From Numida meleagris (taxonomy: Eukaryota > Chordata > Aves > Galliformes > Numididae): DNA of 64,000 nt. The stretch lies in the NCBI RefSeq assembly GCF_002078875.1, contig NC_034415.1:21405225-21469224 (forward strand). Direction: 5' to 3'. The translations under genes were made by a program, and so were the position numbers. The notes under the pieces are model-generated. The model saw nothing but the letters and a program-made list of their open reading frames with translations. It was not told the DNA's origin and searched no databases. This document shows positions 14,721 through 28,020 of the stretch, one piece after another (the stretch's first letter is position 1; each line of letters starts with the position of its first letter).

Positions 14721-17700
14721 GGGCCTGAAGCGGCCTGAGGGAGCGGCAGAGCGAGAGCCCCTCAGGAATGAGGGAAAGGCCTTTCCGCGGGCACTGCCGC
14801 GCATAGGGCAGCTTCGAAAAGCACCGAGCTTGCGTGCTTTCCTTGCACTACAAACGTGGACGGTTTGGTTATTAGCGATACCCAGAGCTGGCAGACAGCC
14901 CCTGGCAGGGCTCCCTCGGCCAACCGGGCTGAGCCCGGAGTGGCACCCAGCCGGGGCCTGAGCACGACATGCTGTGGTTTGCCCGTGGCCTCAGCACTGC
15001 TCCCGCGGCAGCTCCTGGAGGGCCACTCAGCGCTGTGGCTCACGCAGCCCTCTGCAGATAAATTAATTTAATATCCCCATCCGCAAGCTGATTAATCTAT
15101 GATAAGCAGATACCATTCCTTCTTCTAATTTTTAAATTAAATGTTTGTGCTAATGCAAGACAGCATCTCGAGCTTGCTCGGAGGGAAATGCCCTCCTGTC
15201 AGCAGCCTCCCCCCTCCCTCCCTCCCAGTGATGCTGCAGTGGGTGCAGGAGGCCGGAGGGTGCAGGTGGAAGTGGGGCTGTGCCACTGCAGTCCCAGCCG
15301 AGCTGAGGAGAGGGGCTGCTGGCCCTGCTGCTGCCCCCAAACTTGGATAAGTTGGGGAGGAGGGAGGCCGAGGCTGAAATTTGTCCCCCCCTTTCCTGTG
15401 CCTCGTTATGAGTTCCACCCACATAAGACCTAATTACTTGGCTTTTATGCTGGCAAAGTGGATTTCATTCTTGCTGTTTCCCATGATGGTTGCCTTCATT
15501 TTCATGGCGGCACTGATGGTTACAGCTTATTGATGTTTTCACTTCAGTGATTTAAAGCAGAATACATTTTGTTATTAGCACTGGTTTCTCTCATTGCTGC
15601 TTTAATCAAAGACGCAATTTAAGGCAAAGGATTGCGTGTAATGGTAAACAGTAGGATAATGCCTTGAGAGAACAGAATATTAATGTGTTTTTATTTCTCA
15701 AAACTGAGCTTATAATATATCCAGGATTGCCTGGCTCCCAACGCAGACGCATGGGGCTCTCCCTTCCCAGCACTGGGGGCAAGTGGCTGTGTGTATGCTG
15801 AGACAGAGGGACACATGCGTGTCATGTCACAACAGTGCCTTTGGAGTGAATGAGCAAGATGAGGAGAGTGCTGAGCGCACAGAGGTGCTCTGGCTGAACA
15901 ATAGGACACCCTGCACCTGGAAAAACTATGTCCAAACACCAAAATAACACAATGCATGTCTTTTCCAAGAGGTCTGCACTGCAAAGTAAGACTGAAAGCA
16001 AGATCTGAGTGCTATGCACTGTCCCTCCAACACATCTCCCGTCCCAGTGTCAACAGCCACCAGTTTGCTCCCTTCCATTGGACCTGACAGTTTGCATTTC
16101 ATGTCAAAATTAAATACTGAAGTTTTTAGCACTTCCGTGTGCTTCAGGTGGTGCCAAATGGCCTTGCTCTGAAAGGCACCAAACACAGAAAAGCCATTTG
16201 TGCCAAACTGCTTGGTTTCCTCTTTACTGAGCCATGATAGCGTGATCTCTGACAGCTGAATGTGGGCCGTAGTGGGCTGTTATAGCTGGAGGACTGCAGG
16301 AGGAAGGGGAGCTGAGCCCAAGGTGCTGCCAGCCCAACTCACTCAAAGATCAGAGATTTTGGGGTGGGCTGGGTACTCCTGAGAGCTGAATACAATTGCC
16401 ACTATTCGCAGAAGCTCAGACCCTGCTAGAGGTTTGCTGGCACAAAGCAGAGTCTTGACCATGCTCCATTCCATTACCAGCCTTGCACTGTGCAAGCACT
16501 GGGATTTGTGAATTGCTGAACTGGTGGCCGCATCCTGCACAGGATGGAGCAGGCTGCGTCTTCCCCTGCAATTACACAGTACCAGCCCCTGAAATACCAC
16601 AGAGACTGCAAAGTATTTGCCACCAGATTAAGGGTATTAACCCCTGCACTGTGCTGAGGTGACGGAGCAAAATGACAGCAGGTTCCTTCCCCACGTTCCC
16701 TTGCTTCTAGCAGAGACTGTGCCTCCTCCTCGATGATTTAAAGCATTGGTTTGTGCCCTTGTAGGCTGCAGAAGTGTTGCCTTGCTCCACCCCAGCTGTG
16801 GCCGCATTTCTGTGGTGAGGAAAAGCTCGGCAAGCATCCCCAAGTAGGGTGCTTTGGTTTGAAAATTATATATTTCATGAAAAACCTGTATTAAAGAATA
16901 ATATGCGGTCTACAAAAGCATCTAAATGAAACACTTCTATGTTAGGAAGTGTCTTATTTACAACTAGCTGGGCAGCCTGCATCCCCTTCCCTGTGCTGGG
17001 CATGCTGCAATGAAAGGGGCCAAAATATGGGCTCACGTATGCAGGGGTTGCGGCACAATACATGCACAGAGCTGGGCTTGCAAGAAATCGTACATTTGGC
17101 ATTTCCTAACTTAAAAGCACTTGGCTTTGCATTGTCAACAACATTCTTTTAACATTAAAAAGAAAAAAAAGCATAAGGTCTTTTAAATAAATTACTACAA
17201 TGTAGGTTAGGAGAGGGGTGCCCAGGATGGGGACATGAGGGGTGGGCAGGGGGTGAGGGAAAGGGCACGGCACGACAGAGTGCTGCTTTGGCAGGCAGCA
17301 CCCGGCCAGCTCTTCAGAAAGTTCACGTTCAGTTATTGTGTTGACAGGCTGCCAAAGCTTTCCTGAGGAATGCAGGCAGTAGAAGGGAAATGGCGATTTT
17401 CAAACTTTTTTTTTAATAACTCAGCCAAACCAGAGTGGAATTTCATGGGAAAAGCGAAAGGTACATCTCTAGCCTCGGGGCATCATCGCTGCCAAATTTC
17501 AGAGGAGTGGAGGTGTCCGAACATCTCCGGAGCAGCACACGCTCGCGTGCTCACAGCCACCCCAAGCATCCCCTCTGCTGGAGAATGCTCCCACCTGGCT
17601 CCCCCAGAGCACCGACACTAACACACAGCCCTTCCTAAGACAAAACTCCGCAGTGCCAAAGCAGAACACAAGTCCCATTTAAAAGGATTGCAACTTGGAC

Positions 17701-19019
17701 ACTTGGGTCATCCCCATCCCAGTGCAAGTCCACAGCCATGCTTGGTGCTCCGGGACCCCCAGCCCTGCAGTGGGCACCTTTCTCCCCACACACTGCCAGC
17801 ACTTGGGGTCTTTTTGCAGAGGGGCAGAGCTGCCCACACCCTGGGCTATGGCACCCCGGGGTCTGTGGGGCCATGGAGCTGCCATTCACCTTCTATCTCC
17901 CCCTTCGCTAATTCCTCTTGCCATTTCACCAGTGACAAACAGAGTTAAACGGAGCAATCCGTTACAGGAGAACCCTGGCAGACCGACTGTGGAGGGTTTC
18001 AGCCATCCCCATTTACACTGGCTTGAAAAAAAAAATTTCGCCTCAGGCAGCTCCAATTACAGAGTGATCGGACCACACTCCGGTCCCTTTGTGCACTTCG
18101 CATCTCTGTCACCATGCCAGGGCCTCGCTTGGAATTAGTGAGCAAAATGGAAGGAGACTTGTAACAAGTTCAGAGAAATTTGGGAGAAAAGAGCCACCCT
18201 CTCCCAGTTCTGCAACCAGGACATTTTTGAAATGGAACACTGTATAGGAATTTTAAATATTTTTCACTTCCTTTATTCATTGCTTTAATGCACTGGCACT
18301 GCTTGCTCGGTTTTTTTTTTTTTTTTTGCAAGGAATGTACAATAACCACTCTGTAAATTCCTCAGGTCTGATTTTAAGAGGAACTGTAGAACTTTATTCA
18401 TGGAGGAGAGAAATAATCCCAATCCCTTCCTGCCATAACTCTTTCTTTTTAATAAACAGAGCAGCGCATAGTTTAATCACAGCGCGAGCGTTGGAGAGAA
18501 GAATGCAACAGCAAATCTGGGGACACAGAGATGTTCCTGTACTGCTGCTGCCCCTGGGACCTGAGGGTCCCCAGGTTTGGAGGTGGCACAGCACAGCACC
18601 TCTCGCTGCTGTTGGATAGACCCAGAGCAGGGAGTCCCGGGGGTGTGAGAAGCCGTTTCACTTCTGGCCATCCATCCAGGCCAGGAATTCAGCGCAGGCG
18701 GCGCGCTGGCTGCTGCTCTCCTCGCAGTTACACGCATGCAATCCATCGCATGCTGCTCCTAGCCCCGTGCTCTTTCTCTGTCACTTTTCCCAAATGGAAA
18801 CATGGCTCTGTTTGCTTTGGAGATCGTTTTCCCTGGCTTTCTCTGCTTAGCAGTAAATAAGTGCAAGGAATAATGGCCTCTGAATGCTGAGCGGAGAAAT
18901 AAAACAAACAGCCCTACGTAGGGTGAGTGCTTATAAACCAGCATGTGCCTGTGGTGCCTTCATTGGGCAGCCAGGGATAGGGACAGCATAATTTGGTTGA
19001 ATAATGCTGGTTCCCAAGA

Positions 19020-19243
19020 GAAGAACATCAATTCAGGCTGGATATTAGGAAAAATTTCTTCTCAGAAAGAGTGGTGATGCACTGGCACAGGCTACCCAGG
19101 GAGGTGGTGTGGTCACCATACCTGGAGGTGTTCCAGAACCGTGGGGATGTGGCACTGAGGGATGTGGTCAGTAGGCATGGTGAGGTGGGGCAGAATGATC
19201 TTAAAAGTCTTTTCCAGCCTCAATGATTCCATGATTCTAATTT
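19020..19243 (+). mobile_element. CR1 LINE 3' end
   Basis: Reads GGCTGGATATTAGGAAAAAT ... AGTGGTGATGCACTGGCACA ... CTTTTCCAGCCTCAATGATT, the standard CR1 3' terminal region. Confidence 0.85.
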
Positions 19244-19284
19244 CCTGGAGGTCAGGAGGAATGAAGTAAAGAATCTAGATGGGC

Positions 19285-19500
19285 CAAGACGGCTTGTGTT
19301 GGAAAGGATCTTAAAGCCCACCCAGTTCCAACCCCAACTGCCGTGGGCAGGGACGTGTCCCATCAGATCAGCTGCTCAAAGCCCCATCCAGCCTATCCTT
19401 GAGCAACTCCAGGGATGGGGAATATTCCTTCAGCAAGGGCTGTTTCCCTACCAAGTGCTACCTCCAGTGTCCAGGCATTTGGGAGAGAGCTCTTCATAAA
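19285..19500 (-). mobile_element. CR1 LINE fragment, reverse orientation
   Basis: Contains GTTGGAAAGGATCTTAAAGC and CAACTGCCGTGGGCAGGGAC, the reverse complement of a CR1 3' region from a different subfamily. It lies tail to tail with the CR1 at 19,020. Confidence 0.8.
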
Positions 19501-22017
19501 AGGAGGAGGAAGATTAATATTATTTTTCAACAGTATAATGGGAGGTTTCCACTCCCAAAGTACTTCAGAGCCATTTTTTTGCAAAAAGCCAGAAAAATTC
19601 CATCCCCAAAGGAGAGAGGAAGAGAAAAACTCATTAGAGGGAGTTATGAGTGCCTGAATGAAGGGTTGGTGGGAATGGAAACTTCCATGTCACTATCATG
19701 CCAGGCTGCTGCGGGGTGATGCCCTGGGGGTGGTGAGGCTGTTGGGGTCTCAGCAGTGTCTGCACCCCCAAGATTCACGTGCACTGATGACATGGGACTC
19801 TCGGTGCTTTCCACTTAACAGTAGGGTAGGGAGAAAGTCCTTTTGATAAGGGACAGATAAATGCAAAACATGATCCCAAGGGCTCAGAAGAACTCTTCTT
19901 TGAGCCAGTTCTTGGCATCTCCTAGTGCTTGGGGTTACCCATCCAGGAAAAGGGATGGAGCAGGCATGTTCCTCACCTACCTCCCCCTGCTGCCCTTAAA
20001 AGATAGCTTGGGTGGCACCTCAGCAGGGCACTGATCTCACATTCATCCAAGAAAGAAGAAACCCCCCCAGTCCCTCTGATGGAGATTGCAACCTATGGAA
20101 GCAGCGATGGGAGAAAGAAGCTGCCCAAACAACTCATTCATGGCTGTAATGAATGAGATGGAGAATGGAGAAGGGGATGGGAGTGTGAGGATAGCACAGA
20201 GCAACCTGAGCTCTTGATTGGCAGAGAGTTTGGACCAGAGGGACTTAAATCTGCCTGTGAACATCCCTGCTCAGCCCCACACCAGCAAGAGGGACAGGGA
20301 GCCCTTCACTTCAACCAACACAGCAGCAGTCCCCTAGGATAAGTATTCATAAATCCCTTGGCTGGGGCAGGCTGCATTTCCCATAGCTACTGCCTCCCAG
20401 AAGCCGGAGGACGTCTCAGCCCTGGCTCTGCTGCCTCGGCTCATGCTTCCTTCCCATCCCAGCCTGCAGACCTGGCACAGGATTACCGCCTGCTTTGCAT
20501 CGTGCTGGGCTCCCGTCACCCTGCCAGCCCCTGTGCTTGTCTCTGGCAGCAGCCCCTTGCTGCCCCCGCTGTCCCACGCCGGCTGCGAATGTTTTCTGTT
20601 CCTACAGAAATCCAGCTGAACATAAGACCGCCTTTGCTTGCCAAACAGCCAGAGCTCTTCTCTTGCTTTTTAGTCAAGAGCAACAGTGATTTTTGCTCAG
20701 CAGTGTCCAGATGAGAGGACCTCAGTGCCTTGTGGCAGAGACACTCTGGGGGTGACCCATGGCCACCCCCTGTCCTTGCCTTCTGCAGATCACATCTGGT
20801 GTCTTTGTCCAACCCCGCATTTTGAGAAAGGCCTGTCAAAACATGCAGTGGCAAAGCTGTGTCAAGCCCCTTCCTAAGAGCAGGGATGGATTTGTGCCTC
20901 CAGCACTGACCCACACATATTAGGGCTGTGAGGACCTCACACATCTAGGGCCTGGGGACCAGTCATCCCAGCTGATACGACCTGAGCCCTGTGGAAATGC
21001 CACCAGAGTGACAGCCAGCAGCAATCCCAACCCACAGCTATGCTGACAATGGGTAACAGTTCACCCTCAGCATCACTGAAGTGTTCACCCATGAACTTGG
21101 AGCAAAATCATGGGAAAAATGAGGGAAGTGCCCACTCCTATTGGAGTCCCCTGGGTGGGTACTGGGTGAGCAGGGAGAATCGGCGGCACGAAGAGTTCAA
21201 GCCTTCCAGTTAAATACGGGAAGGAGTTAGCAAGTCTTTGTGGAGGCGGATTAGAGGCAGAGGTAAATGCTCCTGCTAAGTGTAATCTGCCTGGTTAAAA
21301 GCTCAGCTCAGCCACTATCCTAGCATCTTCTTTGCTTCTTATAAATATAGGAGACACAGCTTCGAACAGCATTTTTTGGTTCCTTTTGCCTATTTATAGA
21401 CCCCAGAGATGGGGCAGAGCCTTTCTCCCTCCCCCTCCTCCCCAGTTTGGGTCCTGTTTGGGTTCCCCCCATCCAGTGCCCCCTTCTCTATGAGATGTGC
21501 TTGGAGCTGGCAGCCTGGGGCTAACATCGGTAGGAGCTCAGTTACCCTGGTTCCTCAGCAGAGGCTGTTCCCACTCGTTCATCATCCCTTGTCCTGCAGC
21601 CACCAGCCACCAGCCCTGTGCTGGCCTCAGCTCACCCAGCCGGGACCAGCTGCTGAGATAACTCGTCCGCATCCTGCGGGTGCAGCAGGAGGGGGATTAT
21701 GGCTCGTGGGTCAGGGCAGGTGAAGGCAGCTCCTGGTGGTATGGAATTGGGCTGGTGATAGGAACAGGGTGCTCTGCCGCCCCGCACGCCAGGGAGCAGC
21801 CATATCCATATCCATGCCCCCCTGATCAGTGAGACAATGCATGAGGGGATGGGGGGCTACACTGTGTGTGATGCATATAGGAATCCCACATAGAAATAGC
21901 AAAATACATGTCTATATAGAAACATTTCACCTCTGCTCTCTCTAAGAGAGAGCTCTAACCCCAGAGCTATCTAGAGACCAGAGGATGAGAAGAAATGCAG
22001 GAGAGCCCAAGGGCCAT

Positions 22018-22131
22018 CCATCTCCATCCCCTTCCTCACCCCCAACCCCATCCTTACCCCAAGCCTGAATGCCATCCTCACCCCCAGCTCCATCCCCATC
22101 CCCATTCCCATCCCCATCCCTATCCCCTGGG
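22018..22131. repeat. (CATCCC)n-like degenerate simple repeat
   Basis: Repeated CCATCCCCATCCC blocks, C- and CA-rich; translates as HP-rich frames that are not genes. Confidence 0.85.
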
Positions 22132-24609
22132 CTTGCAGAAAGACTCAGGGCACTGTGCCCTCTCCAGGGCCAGGGCACATCAGTCTGCCTAGGCAGGCAC
22201 GAGGGCTAGGTGGCTCCAGGAGCTTGTTAACCTTAATCCTCCCCTGGATTAATACCGAGGGGAGCTGGGGACAGTGGTTAAACCCACAGGAGTGCAGCAC
22301 TGGAGCACAGCACTGGGGTGAGGAGGGGACAGAGGGCGTGGAAGAAGGGCAAGGAGAGGGGCAGGTGGTCCCATGGCCTAATCAGACATGTGGCTGTGGA
22401 TTCTGTGGGCATGGTGCTGGGCCCAAGGGGACATCTTGAGTGTCTGAGGGGTGCTGCAGGGTCTGTCTTCATGGCTTGAAGCCCTGGGATCAGTCCAGAA
22501 GTGTGGGGCCACGAGTGCAGGATGGGAATCTCCTGCTGTTGGAAGAATGCTTTTTTGGGAAATGCCTCTTACTGGGGCTGAGTTTTCAGCTTGGCTCAGA
22601 GGAGCAGTGCAGGGATGCTCAGAGACTACAGAGACTACAGAGCTGCTGGGGTGCTGCACGCCAGCTGAGAGCCCACCAGCTCTTGGCATTAGTGGTCCAT
22701 CCCTAGGTATGCTAATGAGGCTTGCATGCCCATGCTGGGGCAAAGCATTATCAAATGTTTTTCCACTTCCCCATTAATCAGGTACCGACAATCCCATGCA
22801 GCCCCTGACACCCATCTCCATGCATCCTCAGCCCCAGCAGAGCCACAGGTGCCCACAGATGAAGTTGGCATCCCTCAGCAGTGCAGGTACAGTTCCCCTC
22901 TGGGCATTCCCATCACAGAGCTGTTTTACCGCGTGTGAATGTGTGGGGCTCAGCATCACCCAAAGAGGGACCAAATCCTCTGTGCATACCAGGAAAATAC
23001 CATAGGACATCGTCACCCATCCCAGCATCACCAGTGTAACCTTGGGCACATCCTGGAGGCTGCCTTGTGGGGCTGCGGGGCCATGTGCCTGTCCCCTGCG
23101 GCAGTGAAGCAGGACAGGATGTGCTGTCCTAAGTGGCATCTTCACCAGATCTGATCCAGCCTTGCAAAGCCACAGCGCCTTCAATTCCCTTAGCACTCCA
23201 AATCTGCTACTGTGCATCTAAGCGGATTATTTTAAATACCCCATGATGGACTGCTCCTTTGTAATATAATCCAGCCTCGTGTGTCCCATTCCCCTCCTAT
23301 TTGCTGTGATTTAGCTGCAGCTGTGACAGCTAAAAACCTCCCCAGCTCCCTTTGCTCCCTAGGAAACATCGTTCACGCCAGCCCTGTCCCCAAATCCTGT
23401 TCTGCTCTGTTCCATGGGACCCTGGGGATGCTCCTGTTGCCTCCCATGTGCTCCTATAATGCATCCATGGCCAGATCCCGAGCCCTTCACCCAGAGAAGA
23501 CCCATGCAGGAACACTTTTTGGGTGGATTTTGCTTGCTCAAAGTCATCAAGCTTTAGCACACCCCAAACCCATATTTTAGGGATGGAGCAGGATGGGGGT
23601 ATCTGAACCCCCCAGCTCCACTCATGGAGATGGCAGAGGTGCTGCTGCTTTTCCAAGCACTTCCCTTTGGGGCTTGTCTGATTAATAAGGGCTTGTTATT
23701 TCCAAACTGTTTGAAATCGTGTTTATTTTATCCGCCGCCGGATCCCTGTGACTCGGGGCTTCATCGTTAACTGCCAAAGATGAGTGACAGATCCCGCTAA
23801 TTACAGCTAATGATGGCCTTAAAGGATTCTCCGCGCGTACACGTGTGTTTGTGTGCACACACGCCGAGGGCCATTTATAATTTAAAGTGGGGAGACTCGT
23901 TAATGTAAAGCATGCCCAGATTAATTGCCAAAAGGCAGCACCTCGGGGCCACGGGCGAGCAGGAGGCACCCAGAAGGAATCCGGATGGCAAAACCCCTTA
24001 TCCTGCATCCACCCTTCTTGAAATAAAGGAACCCTTGAGCTCTAGGGAGGGATGTGCCGCACACATGGGGGTTTTCTGTTGCTTTCTGCAAGGGGAAAGT
24101 TGGAACTGGATGCTCCGCTAACAGCAGGGATTAAGCCACTTGGACAGGCTTCTGGCTGGAAAGAACAGGCTCAGGTCGAGTGTGATGGCTTGGGAATTTG
24201 TCTTGGATCATCCATGCTGTTCCGGACCCCAGAACACTTGGGTTTCTCATGCTGAGACACTCCAGATGTTACAGTTTAATGCTTTTACAGCAACAGCTGG
24301 TGGAGGCGGTGGAGCGGAGCTGCGCTGATAAGTGCGCAGAGGACGGATGCTTATGGCTGATCCCAGAACACAGAGTGAGATTGGCCAGGTGGGGCATTAC
24401 CACAGCCCCCACCACTGCAGATCTCTTCCTGGTGTTTCTTCAAATGGAAGAAATTGGCCAAGAGTGCAGAAGCTGAGGAGCCAACACTGAGGACCTTTGG
24501 GCCACTGGACCAAAAAGCCAGCAGGGAGGTTTGGATGTTCTGCAATGCCCTAAACCATGACTTCAGCTTTTACTGAGATCCAAAATGACCCAAACTTTGT
24601 TTCTAGTTG

Positions 24610-24812
24610 ACTCCTAACGGATCAAGGCTGGCACAGCTGTTCAGAGAGCTGTGGGTGCCCCATCCCTGGAGGTGCCCAAGACCAGGCTGGATGGGGCCCT
24701 GGACAACCTGATTTGGTGGGGAGCAACCATCCCATGGCAGGAGTTGGAACTGGGGGGGGGGCTTTAACATCCCTTCCAACACAACCCATTCTGTGATTCT
24801 ATGATTCTATGG
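24610..24812 (+). mobile_element. CR1 LINE 3' end
   Basis: Has CCATCCCTGGAGGTGCCCAA, AGGCTGGATGGGGCCCTG, CATCCCTTCCAAC and the terminal octamer repeat ATTCTATGATTCTATG. Confidence 0.9.
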
Positions 24813-26130
24813 TTTTTCTGCTCAGTGACCCCAGAGCATGGCTAGGACCTCCTGGAGAGCACTGAGCTCAATGCACCTGAGCCTCTGGTTATTTCCAGCA
24901 TCAACTATCCTGGGGGCACTGCAGGGATGTCGGCAATGTCCCCCCTGCCATGTCTGTCCCCCTGGGAAGCTGCTTTTCTTCCCCAGGGAGCACAGGGAAA
25001 GCGTTTTCCACCATGCCAGATGAAAATGGATTCGCAATCCAATTTTACCTGAGTACCACTTCAGTGATTTTGATGGAGCCGCTCTCAGTGTGCACTGGTT
25101 TGAGCCAGAGGACAGCTGTCGTGGTTTCATAGAGCAGAGGTTCCTTATCTGTGTCACCTTTGATTACTGTAATTGAAATCCTGCTCTGATCTGATCTGTG
25201 CCCCAGCATTTCAGCTGCCTGTGCGGCTCCTGGCTCGATCGGCCAAGTGACGTTAATAGATTTTAAAGCCGGGCAGGCCTGGAGAATAACTGTGTCACTG
25301 GCAGCCACCAGCCACTGCTACCCCCCTGACACTACCAGGATCACAGCGGGCTCAGCCCCAAACCAAAAGGGTGATGCTGCTGGAGCCATCCCAAAACACT
25401 GGACAAAAAGTGGGGAGTGATGTCTAGAAAGTGCGCAGAGGGGCTCAGTCCTCACCCTGGCCCCCTGCTTCCTCCCGGCTGTGATTCCTCCCCAGCATTA
25501 TTGTTTGGTGGCACAATACAGCGGGTTTCCCTAGCCCCTTATCAGCCCTGGCCACATGGGCTGGGGAGGAAAAGGGCTTCAATCCGAGCAGAGCGATGCT
25601 TCCGCTGGTAGCTGGTCCTGCTGTCACACACCACGTCCCCGCGCGTTACCCCTATTCCTCCAGCAGCAAGCAAGGGCTGGGCTCACTGTCTTGCTGCTAC
25701 CCTCCTCGCGCCATCATTAATTAAACACAGGCTAAAATTAGCCACAAACACAGCACTGCTGGGGTCTCCCACTGGCATCTGCCTGAAGGATGCAGCAAGC
25801 GGGTCAGGCACGCCTCCCAGCCTAGGGTATCCTGCGTGCTTGGGATACCCCATCCTCTGCTGCATCCTTAGGGATGCTGGCAGAGCTCAGGCTCCATCCA
25901 CATTGCAAGGATGCTGTGGGAGCAGCATGAAAATCTGATCCAAGATGGAGGAGAGGGAATGCTAACCGAGACCTCAACTCAGCTCAGCCACAAAAATGAC
26001 AGCACTGATGTCTTCCCCCAGCTCAGCTTCTCAGGGTAGTGAGCGGAAACCCCTTGCTTCATCCCCAAACTCTGCGTGGGAAAATGGGGCCATCTCCAGT
26101 GCTAGTGTCAAGCATTACTCCCTGGCCCAT

Positions 26131-26198
26131 GGTTTGGCCATCCCACAGGCTCGGCCATCCCATAGGTTTGGCCATCCCCTAGACTCGGCCAACCCGGA
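26131..26198. repeat. 17-bp minisatellite, four copies
   Basis: Units GG(T/C)T(T/C)GGCCATCCCA(C/T)A at 26131, 26148, 26165 and 26182, the last diverged. Confidence 0.85.
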
Positions 26199-26381
26199 GG
26201 CTTTCCCCTCTCATCTCTCTGCCTCATCTGCACTCGGGCCAGAGCAGCTGGAGAGACGAGAGGCTCCTTCTGGGATTGCAAGTGTGCACATCCTTGTCAT
26301 GTTTCTCCCCGTGCCTTGGGGGATCTGTTATTTTTAGCTGCTCTCCCTATCTCATGTTGCTAGCTAGGCTCTTGCTTTCTT

Positions 26382-26403
26382 CCCCCCCCCCTCCCCCCCC
26401 CCT
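26382..26403. repeat. Poly-C tract
   Basis: Two C10-type runs separated by one T. Confidence 0.9.
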
Positions 26404-27910
26404 TCCCAGCGTTAATTTGTTTGCTGTGTATTATCTTCAGATGAGGGGAGCCAGAACCAGACATCTGCACAGGAGACCACTTGCCTCCTTTTGCCCACTC
26501 CATGCAGTTTTTGGATGAGTTTCTCCCATTTTTTAACACCATCCGCTGCTCAGGGGCTCCCCACCTCCAACCCCAAGGGATGAAACATGGGAAGGGGCAG
26601 TGGAGGGGCAATGCAGCCTAGAGATGCTCTGGCCAGGGGAAGGCTCACCCCCTCCCTTTTGGCTGTCTCACAGGCACTCTGGGGCCGATTTCCCAAGCCA
26701 AGTGCTGGGATGCTCACGGCTGCATCCCAAAATACCGCCTGAAAGGAAAGCATCCCCACTGCCATCCGTGTGCTGCCCCGCCACCACTCCATCACACTCT
26801 TGGGGACAGCAGGAGATGCCCCCACAGTATTTATAACTCCAATCCCTTTTCCTACTTATTGCTCCTCTCCCCTTCCTGGCACACTGAGCAGCGCGTCGCG
26901 GCGGCAGGACCGGCACATAGACAGTGACGCAGGGGTGACCGCCGCGCACTGGGACAGCTGGCCCTGTCCCCTGCCAGCAGCACAGCTCCAAGCAGGACCT
27001 GGGCTTGGAAACCACCCAGGCTGCACTCTGCCAAAACCCTGCTCTGGAATGGGGACACCTCATCCCTGCTTTTTCTCCCAAGGGAGCTGAAGTGGTCGCA
27101 TTTTCTCCCCAAACCTGGGGCAAGGAATGGTGGTGCTCCTACCCCTGGTGCTCTGCCTTCCCTGCTTTCTGCCCCCGTGTTTGGCTTTTCTATTTGTGTG
27201 TGGTGGTGGGTTGTTGTTTTTTGTTTTTTTTTCTTTTTTTTTCACAAGTCTTTGCTGCATGGTGAGTAAAGGCATCCTGCTGTCTGAGGGCTAACGGCTT
27301 GCTGGAGAGATAATAAAGCAAAGGGGAGTAAATTAAAGTGCCTATAAATAGCAGCAGGAGAGGAAAAGGAGATGAAGTCATCTTCCTTCAGCTGAGCCGG
27401 TATTTACATCACTGCTTCCCTCTGCCTTCCCTCCCCCTCACCCAGACTGGGAAACAGCCTTGGGGCTGAGGGTCCTGTACCGTGCCTTTGTGTGCTCCCC
27501 AGACCCCAAAATGTCCCCATGTCTGTGCGCCGGGTGTGGATTTGGGGACATGCTGGAGGGCACAGCAGGGAGCTCTGGATGCAGCCCCAGCCCATGCACT
27601 GGTGGAGCCCCCAGGGTCACCACCCCACAGGTGACCTCATTGCCACTGTCCCCATACCCGTGGGGCCCCATGCCCCACTGCCACCAGGTATATTTATGCC
27701 TGAGTCAGGATGAGGTCACAGCGCGGTTTCCTCCGTGTCAGCTCCCGGCTCCTATTCCCGGGCTGTTTGCACACACTGCTGTGTTATTGCTGGGTATTTA
27801 TAGCCATTCGACAGCGAGAATTAGAAAGCGGCGGCTCCACGTGCACCCCAAAATAATATCGGTGCCGGGACGCAGGGGGCGAGGCCGGGGCCAAGGCGCG
27901 CGGCCCCTGC

Positions 27911-28020
27911 CTAATAATAATTCTTTGCACTTTATATATAGCACCGCAGCTCCCCAAAGTGCTTTGCAGGCATTTAATTAAGCTTCCCAACATCCTAATG
28001 TGATGACAGTTGGGTAATGA
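27911..28020 (+). mobile_element. Ancient MIR/CORE-SINE-like relic
   Basis: CTAATAATAATTCTTTGCAC, TTTATATATAGCACC, CCCCAAAGTGCTTTGCAGGC and ATTTAATTAAGCTTCCCAAC follow the order of amniote MIR-like elements (TTATATAGCGC, TCTCAAAGTGCTTTACAAAC, ATTAATTAAGCCTCACAAC). Identified by memory of the consensus, not by a search. Confidence 0.5.
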
